A stretch of 64,000 nucleotides of DNA from Tribonema minus (GCA_017506865.1 JAFCMP010000035.1:1054001-1118000), one strand, 5' to 3'; numbered from the stretch's first letter, positions 11,001-26,000 are shown. Notes: generated from the sequence alone by a model not told the origin. Numbers and translations are program-made.

Positions 11001-14000
11001 ATGGGGAGACTGGTGCGCATTGAGCTGGAGAACTTCAAGTCCTACGCCGGCAGCCAAACGATCGGCCCGTTTCGCGACTTCACAGCTGTCATTGGGCCCA
11101 ATGGCGCAGGTACACCGACACTATATGTTTGATGACGTGCCCATTGCTGTTTTTGTCATGACAAGCTGCGCCCTGCTACAGGCACTTGTTAAAGGGGGTG
11201 ATTGGCCTCATAGCCATGGCATCTATTGCATGGCACTTTTGTACTGCTGGAAGTGGAATGCGCTGCGTGCCACAACTGTGACAGTCGTCACCTCTCACAA
11301 ACCATGTATATGTGATGTACTTCAAGTATGAGTATCACACCACTCAGCAGGGATGCACCCACGTGTCGCCGCTGCGCCGTGCCTCTTGCAGTACCGCTGG
11401 CGTGACCTTCGCATGGGCGCTCGCCATCAGGGTGCAGTTGCGGTTCAGCAATGTGCATGTACATTTCGCTGAGTGCAGGGCCTTCGGCATCAGTCCTGTC
11501 TTCAGTATCTACGCGTTTCATACTGCCACTGCAATGCACCTGTACTTCACCTCTACGCCTGATGACGGCCGGCAAGACCTAGCCTGCGCACCAGCGCTCA
11601 CCATGAGGGTTCGATCGCGCTCCAGCAAGTGTTCAACCGCATCGCCGCCGCTCCTGTGCGAATGGCGCATCCTGCAGGCAAATCAAATCTGATGGACGCC
11701 ATCAGCTTTGTACTGGGAGTGCAGAGTCGACACCTGCGCAGCCAGAAGCTGGAGGACCTGGTTTTCAGGTGACAGTGTGTTCATGATCTTTGTAGACTTC
11801 AGAAGTCAAAGAAACTAGTGATGCACATGCTGTCGGGCACCTGAAATGTGCTTCTCTGTACTGCTATACAGTATTACTTGCGACCACGCTTATAGGTGGA
11901 AGGCACTTGCGGCTAACCACACCTTGTCATTCAGAGCTGTACGATCTTTTGATTTCGTTTCCATTACTATTACAGTGTGTACAATGGATTCTGGAAGTAG
12001 TGCATACGTATGTTCTGTGAATGTATATTCTTCTTTCACAAGATATCAGACATCTAGCAAGCTCTGCAGCACCTCGGGGCATGGCTTGCACAGACTCCAG
12101 GGTCAAAGTTGACTGTCTCCATTCATTCAGTCGCCAGCTCGGTGATGGTTTAAGCTCCAGGTCAGGGTCATGAGTGCGCTGAGGGGTGCAAAACCTTGAA
12201 GGCGGTGGTATGGTCATGTTGTCACCACAAGGCGTTACCGAAACTCTAGTTTGTTTGTTCATGTGCTGCAGTTGGCAGCAGCGCGCACCAGCCACGCCTC
12301 AACCTGCAGCCACACACATGCAGCGCTTGCGGTGAAAGTGTGTTTTCGTCGCATATGCTGACGCCGGCTAACGCAGGATGCTTTGATCGTGAGCATCACA
12401 ATGTGGTGGTGTCGTGCGCGGCTGGCTACTACAGTGACTAAGAACTCAAACGGAAACAGCTGCATTTCTGCAACGAGAGCGCCGTCGTTGCAGCCGCGGT
12501 GCTGTCCCCTCGTACCCCATAATTACTGCGCATACAGGCTTTCCTAGCAGTGCATGTATCCGTCGTGATCATAAGAGCAGTTGGAGTGTCACCCTGCTCA
12601 CTGTGCTGAGCAATGCTGACTTGTAGTGCGTGCGTACTGCGTGTTCCTGTGCGGCGCCGCTGTCACAGGGCGAGCGGGGGGTCTGCGTCGCGGCGGCGGG
12701 CCATGGTGAAAGTCGTCTACCAGGTGAGAAGCGGCCTATGAGAAGTGTAGTAGTGTATGGCATTTTTGTTGCAAGCGTGCATTTCGTCAGCAGCACGTGA
12801 GTTCCGGACAGGTGAGCTCGAAAGTCGTTCAACAGGTGACAAGCGGCCTGTTAGGGGATGGTGCCCTTGTTGCAAGCACGCATCTGCACAACAGCAGCAC
12901 CAAGTCTCCTGCAGATTATCTTAACAGCAGTGCCGACTTAGCTGTTGCAGAAGCGGATTGCTTACCATTTTTGTCGGCTCGCCTGAACTCAAGTGTCTTG
13001 TGCGTTTGTCGCCCGTCATTTGTGGCGTGTTGGGCACGCTCAAAATGGGCGCTCGCAGGACACATCAATTTTCTTTGTTGTACAGGTGCTGCTGCCGCGG
13101 AAGGCTCGGGTTGTTCTCCAAGCTTGTCGCTGTGACTGTGGCCGGGCACACCATTGCGACTAGCGCAGCACATGTGCCTCACCCATGAGATGACATACTT
13201 CAACTTCAACTTCAGCAGGATCATCTGCACGAATGTAGATGCTATATGGCCCATTGAAACGCACCAGCAGCTGGGCGTGGAGCTGCACTTCAGCAGGTCA
13301 TCATCACATATCAGCAGTAGCCAGTTTTGACCCCACTCCTTGCCGCATTTTCGCACAACCATCGTCACATGCCAGCAGTGGCCGAAACAGACCGCAGTCA
13401 CTGACCAACAGGTCTGCCGCTGCCATATCTGCAACAGGATGGCGAAAACGAGGTGGACACTGGTGAGGACCTGCACTTCATCAGGGTCATCATCACATAC
13501 TTCTTTGAAGTACTAGCAGTAGTCAGTTCAGACCGCTTTTACCGATCGATCTGTGGCTGCCATCTTTGCAACAGGTGGGCAAAAACGAGGTGGAGGGAAT
13601 GGATGCTGGCGAGGAGCTGCACTTCAGCAGGGTGATCAGCGCGGGCGGCGCATCCAGCTACAGGCTCAACGACAAGGAGGTTCCCTGGAAGGTAACGCAC
13701 GCGCGTGTTCTCATAGTCAAGTGCTGTGTTTGAGAATGCGTGTTCTCGTAGTCAAGTGCTGTGATTGAGCATCAGCTACAGGCTCAACGACAAGGAGGTC
13801 TCTTGGAAGGTGACGCATGCACGTGCTCTCGTGGGTCAAGTGCTGTGTTTGACATTAGTTACAGGCTCAACGACAAGGAGGTCCCCTGGAAGGTAGCGTG
13901 CATGCACGTGTTCTCGTAGGTCGCGTGCTGTGTTTGAGAATGAGGTACAGGCTCAATGACAAGGAGGTCCTGTGGAAGGTAACACGCACGCGCATGTTCT

Positions 14001-17000
14001 CATAGTCAAGTGCTGCGTTTGAGAATCAGCTGCAGGCTCAACGACAAGGAGTCATCCGGAAGGTAGCGGGCGCATGTGTTCTCGCAGTCAAGTGTGATTG
14101 AGGATGCACGACTTCGCCTCAGGGCACTGCGTGCTTCATTCTGGTACGAGGTTGCTTTCATGATGCTACAGCAATCATCCCAGCACCGCGAACGCTCAGC
14201 GCGTGCGATGATGTCAGCAAAGCGTGCCTGCGCTTGCATCGCTTCATAGCGATGCCCTGCGGCAGTGCTCAGTTCTCAGCGCGCCATTGCAGTTCGCCCC
14301 GACTGTTATTATTGCTCGTACCTGTACTCCCCATGGTGTGGTAGGGTGGGGCCGCTGTATGTTGTCCACATATGAAGGGGGGGGGGGAGGGGGCGTGTGC
14401 TGCAACGATGACTGGCAGTAGCTGGACACTATAAAACAGCATGCAAATATTCAGTCTTGCTTCTCGCCAACCAAGTATGACGCTCAGCATGCCCTCTCCT
14501 GCACAGGTGTCAAAGCATGTAAGAGACAAGCACATCAATGGTATGAAACAATGCCAGCAATTCACATACTTGTGTTTGCTCACCTACACCACGCCCCTGT
14601 CTGTGAGCGTTGCAGAAGTACGAGGAGAAGCTGCAGGACATTGGCGTGCTCGTCAAGGCCAGAAACTTCCTGGTCTTCCAGGCAAGTGTTTCGTCGCTCG
14701 CGCTGCCCACATCGTCGATAATTCTCCGCAACACTTTGTGTTTCGACGCTCGCGCTGCCCACATCGTCGATAATTCTCCGCAACACAATGCATCCGCTAT
14801 CCTGCAAGTAGGGCCTGACTTCGTGAGCATTTTCATGCACTGCCCTTCACACGACGTCAACGGCAAACCGCACTGCGTATTGCCCCTCAATCCGCCATTG
14901 AGATAAGCTGTCACGGGACTGCTCGGTGACCTTGAGTTCATCCGTGCGCATAGCGCTGGTCGCCTGAGTCCCCCTGGTGCGCAGTACGACCCCCCGCTAT
15001 CTGTTGAGCCTCTGTGTGTTTGGCACATAGGGCGTCACTGCCTTGGTGCGCGCATGTGCTGAAACGCGTCGCCGGCCCAGGAGCAAGACGATGCCATCGT
15101 TGCGTGTGTTGCTCACCCTGTTTCCCTGCTCGTGTCTGTGGCGTGCGCAGGGCGACGTGGAGAGCATCGCTGCGCGCAGCCCCAAGGAGCTGACGGAGCT
15201 GTTTGAGCAGATCAGCGGCAGCGACGCTCTCAAGGTGAGAACATGAGCTACTGACCTTCAGACCTGATTGAACCAATACTTTGAGTACAGAACTTGCGCG
15301 TCACGCAGGGGCGGCTTATGGCGTTTCACTCTGACATTCACCGCTGAGTGCACAACGTGTGGTCCATCGTCAATGTCTCAATGTGTCAGTTCCTCATATC
15401 TACACGTGTACATGCAACAGCGGCAGCGACGCACTCAAGGTGAGACGGTGCCGTGGAACGCGCGTTTGAGTGGGCGGAGCGCCGCCTTTTGCGTATGCAA
15501 TTAGCTTGTCTTATCGTCGAACAACGATCATCTTAGGACTAGTCATCTGCCAAAGTGGTAATTCAAAGTCTGGTCATCTGTTGCCTGGTGGCCCCGACGG
15601 TTGTGCAGAACGCGCACTCCTGTTTATTTATAAAGTTGCAGATTGCTAAAACCTTGCCCTTGTCTCGTGCATTTGATGGTGATGCTCAACCCCGCAGAAA
15701 GAGTACGATGCCTACAAGCGCGAGATGGAGTCTGCCGAGCAGGAGGCGCTGTACAGGTGAGGTGACATGCCAACTTCAAAGTTCAAGTTGAGCGTTGGTG
15801 CTTTTTTTCGTGCACTTCGACTGTGGTAGTACGGTCTGCTCCATGGCAGCACTACCAGTGACAGGGTGTTACAATGGCGGCGTAAATTGGCTGTGCGCTT
15901 TCACGTGAGAAGCATACGCAGGCATTCGTGTTAGTGAGCTCACCGTGAAGGTCCTTGCTAAATTGAGCTAGGTATTGAAGTGAATGACGCGACCCTGACT
16001 GTGTGAAGACGTGGATCGGATGGCAGATTTGATGACGACACAAGAGTCTGCAAGTTGCTCAAGGTCTCCTTGTTCCTATCCACACACAATGTGCTGTGCC
16101 ATCTTTACTTGACCTCTGACCATCTGTCGTACGGTCACTTACTCAATGAATTGTGCCCTCTGCGCTGCACTTCGATCCGACAGTATGCAGCAGAAGAAGG
16201 CCAGCGCTGCCGAGAGGAGGGTGGTAAAGGAGCAGAAGGAGGAGGCAAGTTCACCTTGTGTAGCTTGAACCTCGGAAGACTATACAGAATCAATTGTTCG
16301 TTTCAGCAGCTTCTGGATTATTCCAACATTGTGCATGACTGTTGGTATTTCCCTTATACTGGCAGGTCTGTGAAAGCTCAGGCGATGCATGCGACCGATA
16401 GGCGACACGCGCAATATGCAGCTCAAGATATAGTTCATGCCCTCTATATGTGGGAATGCCGCAGAGGATTTGTCCCTGTTACGTCGCTCGCTGTAAGCGT
16501 CTCCGGGCTTGCTTCATGCTTGCTGTCGCCTGCGCATCATACATAGGGGCGCGTCTGGCTAAGAACGCCAAGGGAAACCAATCTGCGATCTGCTAGACCT
16601 CAGACTGTCCGTTGATGTGTGTATAGTACAGTAAACCATCAACGGCTGACAGTACAAAGGTTTCATAGTACAATAAAGCATCAATGGCTGACGGTACGAA
16701 GGTACTGAAACTGTGATTCCCGGGGACCGATGAACGTGTTGATCTCTGTCTCTGCGTGGCTGGTGCAGGCGGAACGATTTGAGGAGAAGCAGGCCGAGCT
16801 CGAGGCCATCCGGCGCGAGTACTTCCTGGTGCAGCTGTTCCACCTGCACAAGTGAGTGCTTTCATTTGGCTGGCTCTCGCGATTCAACACAAAGAACCTT
16901 GTTCACGGTTGCTATGTGTAGCGCTGATGAATGCTGAGCAGCTTTTTCCCCCCAATGCAACAGCTGTGGTATTTGCTGCCGGGGGCACAGTTTTCAACAT

Positions 17001-20000
17001 TGAGAACATTTAACATTTGACACAAAGCTGCGATATTTGAAATTTGTGCTTGGTTTGGCCGGTCATGCGCCTCCTCGCAAGCGCTTCACAATCGACACCT
17101 TCCGGCCGTGGCTATTGCATTGCTGCAGGGACGTGGATGAGAGCGAGCACAACCTCAAGCTCATGGCGGAAGAGCTGGACGGGGTGCAGGAGAAGGAGCA
17201 GGTGCGTACTTCAACATGAAACTTCAACACAGAACTTCCCACAGTACATTGCGTCGCGGCGAAAAGAGCGCCAAGCACGTTGCCGCCGAATGGCTGGCTG
17301 ACAAGCACAATGCTTTTCAAACTGTTATGAGGAAGCGTCTTGTGTCTTGTGCAATTAAGGCCATGTAGTTGCTGTCAGACAGCGCTCCATAATGATGGAA
17401 GAGACAAACTGATTTTTTTTTTTACCGACCACTTCTAGATGATCTTTCTATGTTGACTGCTACTGTGTTGTGAACTGCAGCAGCAGGCCATGCAGTTGAG
17501 TTGTGTGCGATGCGCGCAGTGCGCCCATGGCAAGTTGGCACTTCAGCTTTTAGCAAAGCTCATATGCAGTGCTACGATACCACGCATTATTGCGCCAGTT
17601 GCGGGTTGCTCGAGCCCCCCCAAACCATTGTTGTGGCTCACAGTCATACCTCACGTAATATCGTCAATGAGCAGTTGTGAGTCACAAATGCACTAGCAAC
17701 ATGCCACGATTGGCGTCGAGGCATGTGCTGCTGCCACTAGTGCGCAACTGTCACCAGTGTGACTGCCACTACACCCCCCCCCCCCCCCTGATGCTCTTTG
17801 TGCGTCAAACAGGAAGTGGAGCAGGAGCTCAAGGGCCAGAAGAAGGAGCTCGCTGTGCTCAACAAGCACCTGAGCAAGGCTGAGGTGAAGTTTAACATTC
17901 ACAATTCAATATTATCACGGTTGTTCAGTGATATGTTCGCTGAAGTACTCAGTGGCATGACCTCCATCGGCAGTCAATGCTCACACTATGGAAGCCAAAT
18001 GAAAGCATTCCAGGCCATCAGCTGCGCGAATGCTAACTGGCTCCTGCTGCACGTGCTGAGCACTTTTGCCACAAAATCAACTTGTCAGCCGCCAGGGTTG
18101 AGCCGTGGTCACTGCCTCTGGTATATCCCCCCTGAGCAGCTCCCTGGATGTTGCGTTATGTTGTAGCTAGCACAGGACAAGGTGTCAATGGTCGTCAGTG
18201 TAGGGGTGAACAGGCTACCCCTCTGCCTCTGGCGTACGCTCCCCTTGGCTCCCTCTGTTGCTATTGCGTAACATCCATGATATACCCCTTGGTGCAACAA
18301 ATATCGGCGCTCATCCACGGCATATTCTTCACCTACTACATACTCGACGCTGTGCTGCGCTTCACCGCCTTTGGAGTGACTCACATGCTGCTTGCTTCTT
18401 GTGAAAATTCTTCACTTGCAGGCGGAAGCGGAGAAGGCGCGCCGCAAACTGGCGGAGCTGGGCCCCACATCCATAAAGGTCTGTCATACGAAGCTTGTCG
18501 CTGTTTTTTTTAAAAGTGAAGTGCAGTTCTTCAAGCAGAATGAGTCATTGCTGGCCCCACTCTACTCAAGCCTTTTTTTCCCCCGCTTCGTCAGATAAGA
18601 CTCGGGTGGATGAACACGGCAATAAGTATGTCATTATGCCTAAAGTCTATACGCAATCGGCGCGCCAGCACACTGTCAGCTCTTACTGGTCTGTATGGTA
18701 CTCATGTCTTGAGATAAAAAACGATCGCTGCAGGTCAGTGGCAGGGATGATCGTCCTTTAAATGTGGTATTGTTTTTGTGTTCTTTTGAAATACATACCA
18801 GCATACGCAAAAACTGTCACCTATGAATGTGCGAGCGGTCAAAAGTAACTTATTGCAAGCTCCTTTTGTTAGCCTATACTTTGTACCTTGAAATTATACG
18901 GTGACGTATGTGAATGATACTTCTAGTTTTTTCTTTTGCGGGGAACACAGGCCCGTTGGCGCACGCAAGGGTGTTTGGCTTTGAACAGTCAGTACGCTTG
19001 ACTTGATTGAATGCATCGTCAGGCTTGACTTACTGTAGCAAATGATGTGCATGCTTACCTCCTGAGCCAGGGATGTTTGACATTTTGTACACGGCCATTT
19101 TGCCTATGCTTCTATTTCACATGTACATGCAGGATTCATGCCATTTCGATGTTTGCTGCCATTTTGCAGATACTCCTACTTCACATGTACATGCAGAATT
19201 CATGCCATCTCCACGTCTCATGCCGCTGTGTTTCGCTGCATGGTCTAATGCAGCTGCGCGAGGAGGTGAGGGCCCTGGAGCGGCAGGTCGCTGACTGCCA
19301 AAAGGCGGCCACGGAGATGAAGACCGACAAGCAGAAGCAGGTGGGTCAGTGATGATTCCATTTTGATTGAAGTTGCAGTTTGGAGGGGGGGAGGCACCTT
19401 TGTGAGCGCATCCTGCTGTCTCTTAGGAGGAATTCTGACACATAGGCCAATGCTGACTGTGTTTGTAGGTCGCTTTGTACGCTATGAAGCACCCATCATG
19501 CGCTTGAGCTGAGGCCATTTTTGTGGCAGTGATGTGAATGCATGTCATGATATCGTTGTGCGGGCTTGTCAACGCGATTATCCACGGCACCTTCTGGCCA
19601 AAGTGCAGCCGTGTTGCATGCACTTTGATATCGTGACATCTGTCTTGATGAGTTCATTGCGGCGCGCTTTGGCAAGGAACTTATTGAAGAGGCGAAGAAC
19701 AAGGTGAGCAGGCACCAAGCACATGAACAAATCCCGCCATTGCGGCAGAGATGAAAATACACATACTTCGAAGTACTTGAAGTATGTTGTCATCATCTGT
19801 CTGGACCTGAAAGCGTGGATCATACAGAGCTCCTGGCCAAACTGCAGCCGCGTCACCGTCACGTCAATGCCTTGACCGCCTGTCAGGAGGAACACACTGC
19901 GGGCCTGGAGGACATCCAGAGCTCCTGGTCAGACTGCAGCCGTGTCTCCGATGCACTTTCAATGTCTTGGACGCCTGTCAGGATGAACACATTGCGGGTC

Positions 20001-23000
20001 TGGAGGACATCCAGCGCTTCTGGCCAGACAACGGCCGTGTCACTGACGCATCGATGTCCTCGGTGTTTGTCAGGACGAACACATTGTGGGTCAGGATGAA
20101 CACATTGCGGTCAAACAGAGGCCGTGTCACTGACGCTCAATGTGTCTTTGGGGTTTTGTCAGGACGAACACATTGCGGGATTGGTGGAGGACATTGAGGA
20201 GGCCAAGGAGAAGGAGGCGCAGCTGGCGCGGCGCATTGAGTCGGAGGGGCAGCACGAGCAGCTCAGCGCGGGGCGCATGAAGGAGTATGAGACTCTCAAG
20301 GCGGAGGCTCGGCGCACCACGCAGGCCAAGGTATGTATGCACATATTGCTGGATGCCACAACGTCATGTGACAGGGAGTACTTTCAAGTACATACTTCTT
20401 CTTTGAAGTGTATGCATATTGAAGTACACTTAGTGGGAATCTGCAATCAAGTTCGAGTACGAGGCCCTCAAGGCGGAGGCGCGGCGCACCACGCAGGCCA
20501 GGGTATGTACACATGTGATGCTGTATGCTTCAATGAGTAGTTGAGTTGTGTAATTTTCAGTGTATGCATGTTGACGTATGTTCGATGGCATCTGCAATGG
20601 AGTCTGAGTACGAGACTGGCAGGGCGGGGGCGTGGCGCACGACGCAGGTATGTATACATGTGATGCATTTCCACAACTACCACATTTGATCCTCTCCACA
20701 CGTGTGCGGTAAGCCAACTGCATTTGGCCGTCCGGCAAAGTATTTGCGCAGAAGAACACTGGAGTGCCTGAAGCCCAACGTGCGGTGCAGGCTGCGGTAT
20801 GTACTCATGCAATGCAGATGTAACGGATTTTGCAAGCTTGCGCCTGCTGGCAGGCTTTGGCCAGCCGACAAGCACCTGTGTAGACCGTCATTAAGGTACT
20901 TGAGGTTGGGCGCACAACGCAGGTCAAGATGGGTGTGCACACAATACAGCCAATGTTATTGTTAGGGTTAGGGTTGGGCCTAGGGTTTGAAGTGAATTGC
21001 GCGGGCACGACACAATCAAAAGCAAAGCTTTTTGCGTGCCATATATTATCCCCCGGCTGTTGTACGCTGGGCCTGTTCGTGATGACTGCTGCCAATAATC
21101 TTGTGTGCAGAAGCGCGGAAACTTGCTTGCGCTCATGTGGGTCTGCGCTCAAGGTAGAGTCAATGCTGTTGTCAGGGGTAGGTTGGGGCTAGGGTAGGAA
21201 GTGCACGCACGGGCAGGACACGGTGCGCCGCATCCACGAAACTTGCGAGAGCTTGCGGAATCTTGCCTACCGTCTGTGGGTCTGTGCCGACTGCTGACTT
21301 AAAGTTGTAATTGAAGTACCACGGACGTCACTATACCCATGCCTACCTGCCTCTGTGATGTGCTGTCTTGTGCAGAGGGACGAACTGGAGGGCGCGCGGC
21401 GCGAAGTGGCGGCAGCAACGGTGAGCACTGATGCAGCATCTGAGCAGCGCTGCTTCACTCCCCCAGATGTAGAGACTTTGAAATGTATGACACCAGGTCC
21501 GACGGCGTGCACATTTCTACAAGCTCTTATGAGATCAAGTCTTTTGCCCCCATTGGCAGCGGGTCGCAAGCCTGCTGCCCACTGGAGTGCAGCTTTTGGT
21601 TTGTGTTATGGTAAGCAGCAACTTGTGCAACGCTTGGGTTTGAAACTTCCATGTGCATTCATCTTCTCTTGATGTACATGTGCATATACTCGGATGTCTT
21701 CAAATGTCCATCAGATCTCTTGGTTCAGCTTTGTTCGTCAAGCTCTGTTGCAGGCGGCTGCGTTGTCTGTGCGCGCATGCGCCGCAGCCGCCCTCACGGT
21801 CGCGATTTCTACGCATATCTGCGTGCACTGCCTCTGCCAGCGTCAGTCAAAGCTAGAGGTTCAGCCAGCATCGAACTGCAAGGCAGTATCAGGCAAATGG
21901 CCCACGGCACTGCTTAGCGCACGAGTCAGCCTACAAGCGTCAACATCAACTATCATCACAGGATGTTGTCCATCTGTCTGCGTTCACGCGGTGGACTGCA
22001 TTTGCACACGACTTGCAGTCAGCTTGTGATCAAGATTATCAAGTGTTTCAAGCACTTTGGGCATGTAACCATGCTGCTGTGCCCAAGTTGAGCATACCTT
22101 TGTGACCAGTGAAAGCTGACATGAGTTCATCGCTGAACTGTGAACTGTGCGCAGGCCACGCTGGATGCTGCGGAGGCGGAGCTGTCCGCGTTGCAGCAGC
22201 GGCTCAGCAACATCAAGGAGAACCAGCAGCAGTACACTCAGGTATAGCGCGGCGTTCACCGCTCTGTGCAACCGTTTCACTTCTTCAGCAACTGTAAACA
22301 GTCAGGACGAGTACAAGTAACGAGTACTCGAGTACTACTCCCCGAAAAATTAAAAATTTAAACGAGTACTCGAGTACTACTCCTCGAAAAATTGAATTTT
22401 TAAACGAGTACTCGAGTACTACTCCCCCAGAGACTGAAAATTTACCCGAGTACGAGTACTTACTCGAGTACTTGACGAGTACTCGAGTACTTGACGAGTA
22501 CCAGGAGTACTCAACATGGAGGAGGACGTGGGGGAGGACCCCAAGATGCCATTTGGCGGCGGCGGCGTTTGAGTGGTTGTCGTTGCGACACTTTCAGACT
22601 GTCATACGACATGTAGATTCCTTACAGCTAGATGCCAATCATCTGGGCTTTTTCGCGTCCTGAGCTAGAATTAACAAAAAGTACTCAACGAGTACAAGAG
22701 TACTCGCTTAAGTATAGTACAGCCTGCACACGAGATGCGGATAGGTATGTAGCTGTAGCATGTAGCACCATGGCGTAGCAGAGATCATGAATAGAATATC
22801 ATGGCGGTGGCGGGAGGCCCGTATTGCCAACTCTGAATCAGCGCAGAAATGCAAGGAATCCGATCTAGCGTGCGCACAAGCGCAGGACATTAGCACCAGT
22901 GCTGCAGATGGCAATGGCGCTTGTCAACAGGACGATGGCACGAGTGGCAGCAGCAGAGCAACTGGAGACGGACGCGCAGCGCACAAACGCAAGAGGGTAC

Positions 23001-26000
23001 AGAATGACGGTTGGTCAATTTCCGATCACACAGGCGAAGGGGAGCACACGGGCGGGCAAAGTGCAGTCAAGCGCTCTAGAACAGGTCATAACAGTCTGGA
23101 ACAGCAACGTCTGATGCTAGACGACGAAGCTGGAGGTGGAGGCAGTGCGGACCCGGAGTACAAGTGCAACTTATGCGACCTCGTGGTGAAGAAGGGCATG
23201 TCGCTGCTCTCGTTACAGCAGAGGTTAAACGCCCACATCGCGGCGAAGCACCAGCGCGAACACCACAGTGGGACAGCAACAACGTTCCTGGAGCGCTCCG
23301 ACCTCAGCACCTCGCACTTGCAAACCATCTACACCGAGTGTGCCTTGCGCAAAAACCTGTTTCATGCCAACAAGACATTCAGGGTGGACAGCAGCGATGC
23401 CAGCGCGGGCAAGCGCTGCCGCAACTGCAGGCCTATCACTTCACCCGCTGCAGTAGGGGCAACATTGTCAACAACAGCATCAGCAGCACCGCTAGCACCT
23501 GATGCATCGACGGCATCAGCTACCACGTCACTGCCACAGCAGCAACCGGCGTGCACACCCATCGGCAAACCCTACGCAAAGGGACCAGCGCACGCGCAGC
23601 AGGCACCTGCTGCTCAGGCTGGTGGCAGCAGCTCCTCCGGCAGCTCAAAGAGGCCGGAACGCGGGGGCAGCAGTGCTACACGAGGGGGTCGGGGTCGCAG
23701 TGGAGGGCGCGGACGTGGCAATGGAGGACGCGTTCGCAGCCGCAGCAATGATGCAGACATCAGCAGTAGCAGAGCGACTAGCGGCAGCAGAACCGGAAGC
23801 GGCAGCAGCAGCGGTGCCGGCGGCGGCAGTGCAGCCGGTACTAAGGACAGCGGCGCTGGCAACGGCCGCAGCAGTGATGCCAGCAGCCGCAGCGGCGGTG
23901 CTAGCAACAGCGGCAGTGGCGCGCGAACTCAAAACGGCCGCGGCGGCCGTGGCAGCGGTCGCAGCAGCGACAGCGGCGGACGAGGCTGTGGTCGTGGCGG
24001 CCGCGGCGGCGGCGGAGGGGGCCCCAGAGCGGCAGGTGCGGCGACAGCAGCGGCAGCGCCAGGCCCTGCAGGCGCAGCAGGTGGGGCAGGTGGGCTTTTC
24101 ACATGGACCATCTCAACCCCCGCTGTCGCAGCAGTGCTTGACAGCATCAGCCTCGATGAGCTGTGCAAGCTGCAGTTTGCGACAACTAGAAGCCTTACTA
24201 GACCACGCAATCGTCGCTATGTGGGAGCTGCACTGGAGAACGCAGCAACACATCTGTTGGCAAACACAATGACGATGTTCGTCAATGCGGCGCGGGAGCC
24301 AGATTCCGCAGGGCGGGTGCAGCGACTGCAAAGATCCACGATTCTACACCACCTCATGCCATCACTCATCACCTCCACCGATGGCGCACCTGGCATCACT
24401 CGCTCCGACAGAATCAGAATGTTGGCACGCGGTGAGCTTGACCGGTTGGTGCCAGCGCTCCTCGCACACGCGCGTGCGCACCGGCGCTGGCGCGCGCGCC
24501 AGCAAACGGAGGCAGCGATCAACGCCTACGTCCTACAGTGCATGGGCACACGGGGGGGGCTACAGCAGGCAGCGCGTGTCCTTCAGCCCAAAACGGTGGC
24601 GATATTTGATGATGACTGCTTTGCCGCCATGCAGTCCAAACACCCCCCCGCTGCGCCAGGGGAACAACTCCATGAGCTATCCGGCATGGTTGATCAGCTT
24701 GTGGCGAAAGCAGCCGACATGCCAGCAGAACTCAGCCTGTTACAGGGGGAGGGAATTGAGCCAGAGACGGTTGCCAAGCTCATCCAGCGAGCTAGCCCTT
24801 ACAGTGGAGCAGGCCCATCGGGGCTGCGCTACAGCCACCTGCAGGATGCGCTACGCACAAGCTGGGGACGGCATGAGTTTGCTGCTGTCCTCACGCGGTG
24901 GCTTCAGACCGTTATGCGGGAGGCTGCGCGGCTGCCGGATGCCTTCTGGCAGTTGCATGGCGCGGGGCGCCTGACGCCACTTGCAGAACAACAGGAAGAT
25001 GGTACAGCTAAGCAGCGGCCCATCGTTTGCGGCGAGGTGCTGCAGCGACTATGCACTTCGGTGTACGTGGCAGACCGCAAAGACTTCCTGGCGGAGCTCC
25101 TTGAGCCAGACGGGCAGTATGGGGTAGCCGTCTCAGCAGGAGCGGAGAAAGCGGCCATGGCCGGCAAACTCGCGTATGAGCTCGGTCACTGGCAGTTCAT
25201 GCTGGACCTCAAGAATGCCTTCAACATGGTGTTCGTCCTGGCGGCAGCGGAATGGGTAGCAGCACAGCTGCCGGACTTCCTCGACTACTTCATCGGCACA
25301 TACGTTCGTTCGCACTCGGCCACGCCTGCTGTTCCAGCACGTCGACGGCTCCACGCGCATCATCATGTCTCAGCGCGGGTTTAAGCAGGGGGACCCCGCG
25401 GCACCGATGCTCTTCTGCGGCGCTATTGCTCAGTGCTTGAAACGGTTCAATGAGGCGGCGGCCGCGCAGCGCGCGCGGAGGCGGATGGGCGCCTACATGG
25501 ACGATGCCAACGTTCGAACAGGCGCTTGCACGCTGACTCAGGATGACATACAGGCGGTGGCGCAGCTAAAACAACACTTTGCGGAGGTGGGGCTGGAGCT
25601 AAACCTCACCAAGTCACGCGCGCTGCCTGGCAGGGGGCATGTGGTGACAGACCACGAGCGGCAACTGCTGCAGCAGCTGGGCGTTCAGCTAGTGGGGAAA
25701 ATGGATGAAAATCAGAACCGTGGAGCTGTGTTGCTGGGGGTGCCGGTGGGCCACAGCAGCTTTGTGAACGCATGGCTGCGCAGGGAAGCGGGTGCAGGCG
25801 GGGCAGGGGCTCGATTCGCAGAGCGATGCGCGCGCCTGACATCTCCGAGGGCTATGTTCAGGTTACTGCGCTACTGCGTGGTGCCTCGCATGACGTACTG
25901 CCTGCGCACCATTCCCACTACACAGACAGCGCCAGCCGCCAAGGAGTGGGATCGTGTCACGCAGTGGGTGCTTGAGCACTCAATGGGCCTGCAGCCACCA

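Larger units (their letters stand above)
11001..15234 (+). other. SMC1: SMC1 exons 1-6: N-terminal ATPase lobe
   Basis: Exons: 11001-11109, 11678-11768, 12669-12723, 13575-13691, 14616-14681, 15151-15234 (residues 1-174). Exon 1 ends inside Walker A (GCA G|GC). Exon 2 gives [15 protein letters not shown] and LEDLVFR. Exon 4 gives [20 protein letters not shown], exon 5 [11 protein letters not shown], exon 6 [20 protein letters not shown]. Exon 5 ends at a GC donor (TTCCAG|GCAAGT). Confidence 0.93.

Noticed and set aside
13651..14104. Regularly spaced direct repeats resembling a CRISPR array
   Set aside because: Repeat units are the coding end of an SMC1 exon plus donor, the spacers are copies of each other, and the DNA is eukaryotic.
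18495..18761. 88-codon open frame after SMC1 exon 12
   Set aside because: No SMC1 similarity, no proper splice sites at its ends, and the SMC1 phase and length are complete without it.
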